DNA from: CAZHRJ01 sp964534765
GTDB lineage: Bacteria; Lindowbacteria; 2-12-FULL-62-27
Assembly (NCBI GenBank): GCA_964534765.1
Contig: CAZHRJ010000075.1
Location: 1-15,071 of the forward strand
DNA: 15,071 nt
Direction: 5' to 3'
Positions 13,933 through 15,071 of the stretch are shown here, piece by piece. Under the pieces are notes generated by a model. It was not told the origin of the DNA. It saw only the letters and a list, made by a program, of their open reading frames with translations, and made no database searches. The stretch's first letter is position 1, and each line of letters starts with the position of its first letter. The position numbers and the translations under genes are program-made.

Positions 13933-15071
13933 ATGGGAGATCGCAATTCCGTGTCGCGGTTGATCCAGGGATTTTTGAATCGGCTTCGGCGGGCCAAACA
14001 GGCCCAGATCGACCTTGGCGGCGCCGCATCCGGTCAACGCACCGCGATCCTGCGCCGCGCGGCTCGATTGATCCGCCGCAACGCCGGCCGGATCGAGGCG
14101 AAAAACCGCGCGGACATCGCGGGCGCGAATACCTCGAAGGCGTTCATGGACCGCCTGCTGTTAAACCGGGAGCGAATTGAAAAAATGGTCCGAGGAGTGG
14201 AAGCAGTGGCGGCCCAGCCGGACCCGATCGGCCAGACCATCGTATCCCGGCGCCGGCCCAGCGGTCTTCGGGTCGATAAGGTCCGGGTGCCGCTGGGCGT
14301 GGTCGCGATGATCTACGAATCGCGGCCGAACGTCACCGCCGACGCCGCGGCACTGGCAATCCGATCGGGCAACGCAATCGTCCTGAGGACCGGCCGCGAG
14401 GCGATCCGGACGAGCCGGGCCATCGCGGAATGTTTTCAGGAGGCGCTTGAGGCGGAGCGGTTTTCGCGAGACTGCCTGGTCTTTGTTGACACGCCGGACC
14501 GGCGTCTGGTGACGACGCTCCTGCGGGCGCAGGGTCTGATTGACGTGGCGATCCCGCGAGGCGGGCCGGGCCTGATCCGCGAGGTCGTCCGGTCAGCCAG
14601 CATTCCGGTGATCAAACATTATCTGGGCGTCTGCCACACGTATGTCGACGCGAAGGCCGATCTGGCGATGGCGCTGAAGCTCAGCTACAACGCGAAAGTT
14701 CAGCGGCCGGGCGTCTGCAACGCGATGGAAACCCTGCTGGTCCACCGGGCGATCGCCGATCGCTTTTTGCCCGCGGCCGGCCGGGCCTACGAGGTGGCCG
14801 GAGTCGAGATCCGCGCCTGCTCGCGAACATTTCGGATCCTTCGAAAAACCGCGATCGCATGCGTCCGAGCGACGGCGGAAGATTTTGGCCGTGAGTTTCT
14901 GGACCTGATTCTGGCGGTGCGCGTCGTCGACACTCTGGACGAGGGAATCGATCACATCAACGCGTTCGGCAGTCATCACACCGATTCCATCATTACGCGG
15001 GACCCGGCGGCCGCGCGGCGATTTCTGGAGCGGGTTGACTCGGCAACGCTCTTTGTGAACGCATCCACCCG
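13933..15071 (+). CDS. proA: Gamma-glutamyl phosphate reductase, truncated by the window edge
   Basis: 379 codons are visible from the ATG at 13933, with no stop before the right edge; the family is about 415-430 residues, so roughly 40-50 are missing. Visible signatures: VPLGVVAMIYESRPNVT, the NAD(P)-site region LAIRSGNAIVLRTGREA, IPRGGPGL, and the catalytic Cys in AKVQRPGVCNAMETLLVH. The last residues, DSATLFVNAST, match the family's approach to its C-terminus. It reduces glutamyl-5-phosphate to the semialdehyde, which cyclises towards proline. It lies 20 bp after proB in the same unit. There is no good Shine-Dalgarno site at a normal distance (the nearest AGGA overlaps the proB stop), so coupling to proB is likely. 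Confidence 0.95.
   Translation, partial: MGDRNSVSRLIQGFLNRLRRAKQAQIDLGGAASGQRTAILRRAARLIRRNAGRIEAKNRADIAGANTSKAFMDRLLLNRERIEKMVRGVEAVAAQPDPIGQTIVSRRRPSGLRVDKVRVPLGVVAMIYESRPNVTADAAALAIRSGNAIVLRTGREAIRTSRAIAECFQEALEAERFSRDCLVFVDTPDRRLVTTLLRAQGLIDVAIPRGGPGLIREVVRSASIPVIKHYLGVCHTYVDAKADLAMALKLSYNAKVQRPGVCNAMETLLVHRAIADRFLPAAGRAYEVAGVEIRACSRTFRILRKTAIACVRATAEDFGREFLDLILAVRVVDTLDEGIDHINAFGSHHTDSIITRDPAAARRFLERVDSATLFVNAST

Noticed and set aside
13916..13963. A 15-codon ORF overlapping the proA start
   Set aside because: The Shine-Dalgarno-like AGGA is directly against its ATG, there is no sign of a leader-peptide codon pattern, and it may well be chance.
1..15071. CRISPR array, insertion sequence or prophage features
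   Set aside because: No regularly spaced repeats, transposase or integrase motifs, or phage structural genes are visible. The single tRNA has no adjacent integrase or obvious duplicated 3' end.

Overview
The window is bacterial chromosome of high GC content (roughly 60% by eye) and densely coding. A prepilin, a secreted FecR-domain protein and an ArnC/ArnT-like surface-sugar cassette suggest a Gram-negative type envelope. The gene order rplU-prp-rpmA-obg-proB-proA, the TMTC-like TPR membrane protein, and intergenic CACGAAT repeats of a kind I associate with metagenome-derived genomes all point to an uncultivated phylum-level lineage (something like Omnitrophota, or a neighbour of the Planctomycetes or Nitrospirae). 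That placement is a low-confidence inference.

Layout. (1) 2-1443, plus strand: the 3' part of an unrecognised gene, translationally coupled by an ATGA overlap to a secreted FecR-domain protein. (2) 1444-1766: an AT-richer stretch with a doubtful or decayed small secreted-protein ORF. (3) 1767-5597, minus strand: a four-gene cassette transcribed in the order ArnT/PMT-like GT-C glycosyltransferase, FdtA/QdtA-type sugar 3,4-ketoisomerase, ArnC/DPM1-like GT2 glycosyltransferase, SAM methyltransferase. (4) 5666-7573, plus strand, divergent from it: a TMTC-like multi-TM protein with five C-terminal TPRs. (5) 7671-9662, minus strand: tRNA-Arg(UCG), then immediately a FdtB/QdtB-type sugar aminotransferase, a cysteine-rich prepilin and a small membrane protein. 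(6) 9873-10085, plus strand: a cold-shock protein with a clear promoter and a long leader. (7) 10363-15071, plus strand: rplU, prp, rpmA, obg, then proB and proA (truncated by the window edge).

How the genes fit together. The ketoisomerase (3517-3900) and the aminotransferase (8479-9585) are the two family types needed to turn dTDP-4-keto-6-deoxyglucose into a dTDP-3-amino-3,6-dideoxyhexose (Fuc3N or Qui3N type). The GT2 protein resembles enzymes that load a sugar onto a polyprenyl phosphate, and the GT-C protein resembles enzymes that transfer such a sugar to an acceptor outside the membrane. Together they suggest an Arn-like route that decorates a surface molecule with a 3-amino-3,6-dideoxyhexose. 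The right-hand third is housekeeping: ribosomal proteins L21 and L27, a Prp-family protease, the ribosome-assembly GTPase Obg, and the first two enzymes of proline synthesis.

Most notable: Prp sits beside an L27 that has no cleavable N-terminal extension; the aminotransferase start codon lies three bases past the tRNA 3' end; proB has a good promoter placed so that its ATG is at about +1; and several intercistronic hairpins, two of them in mutually exclusive pairs, lie near start codons.
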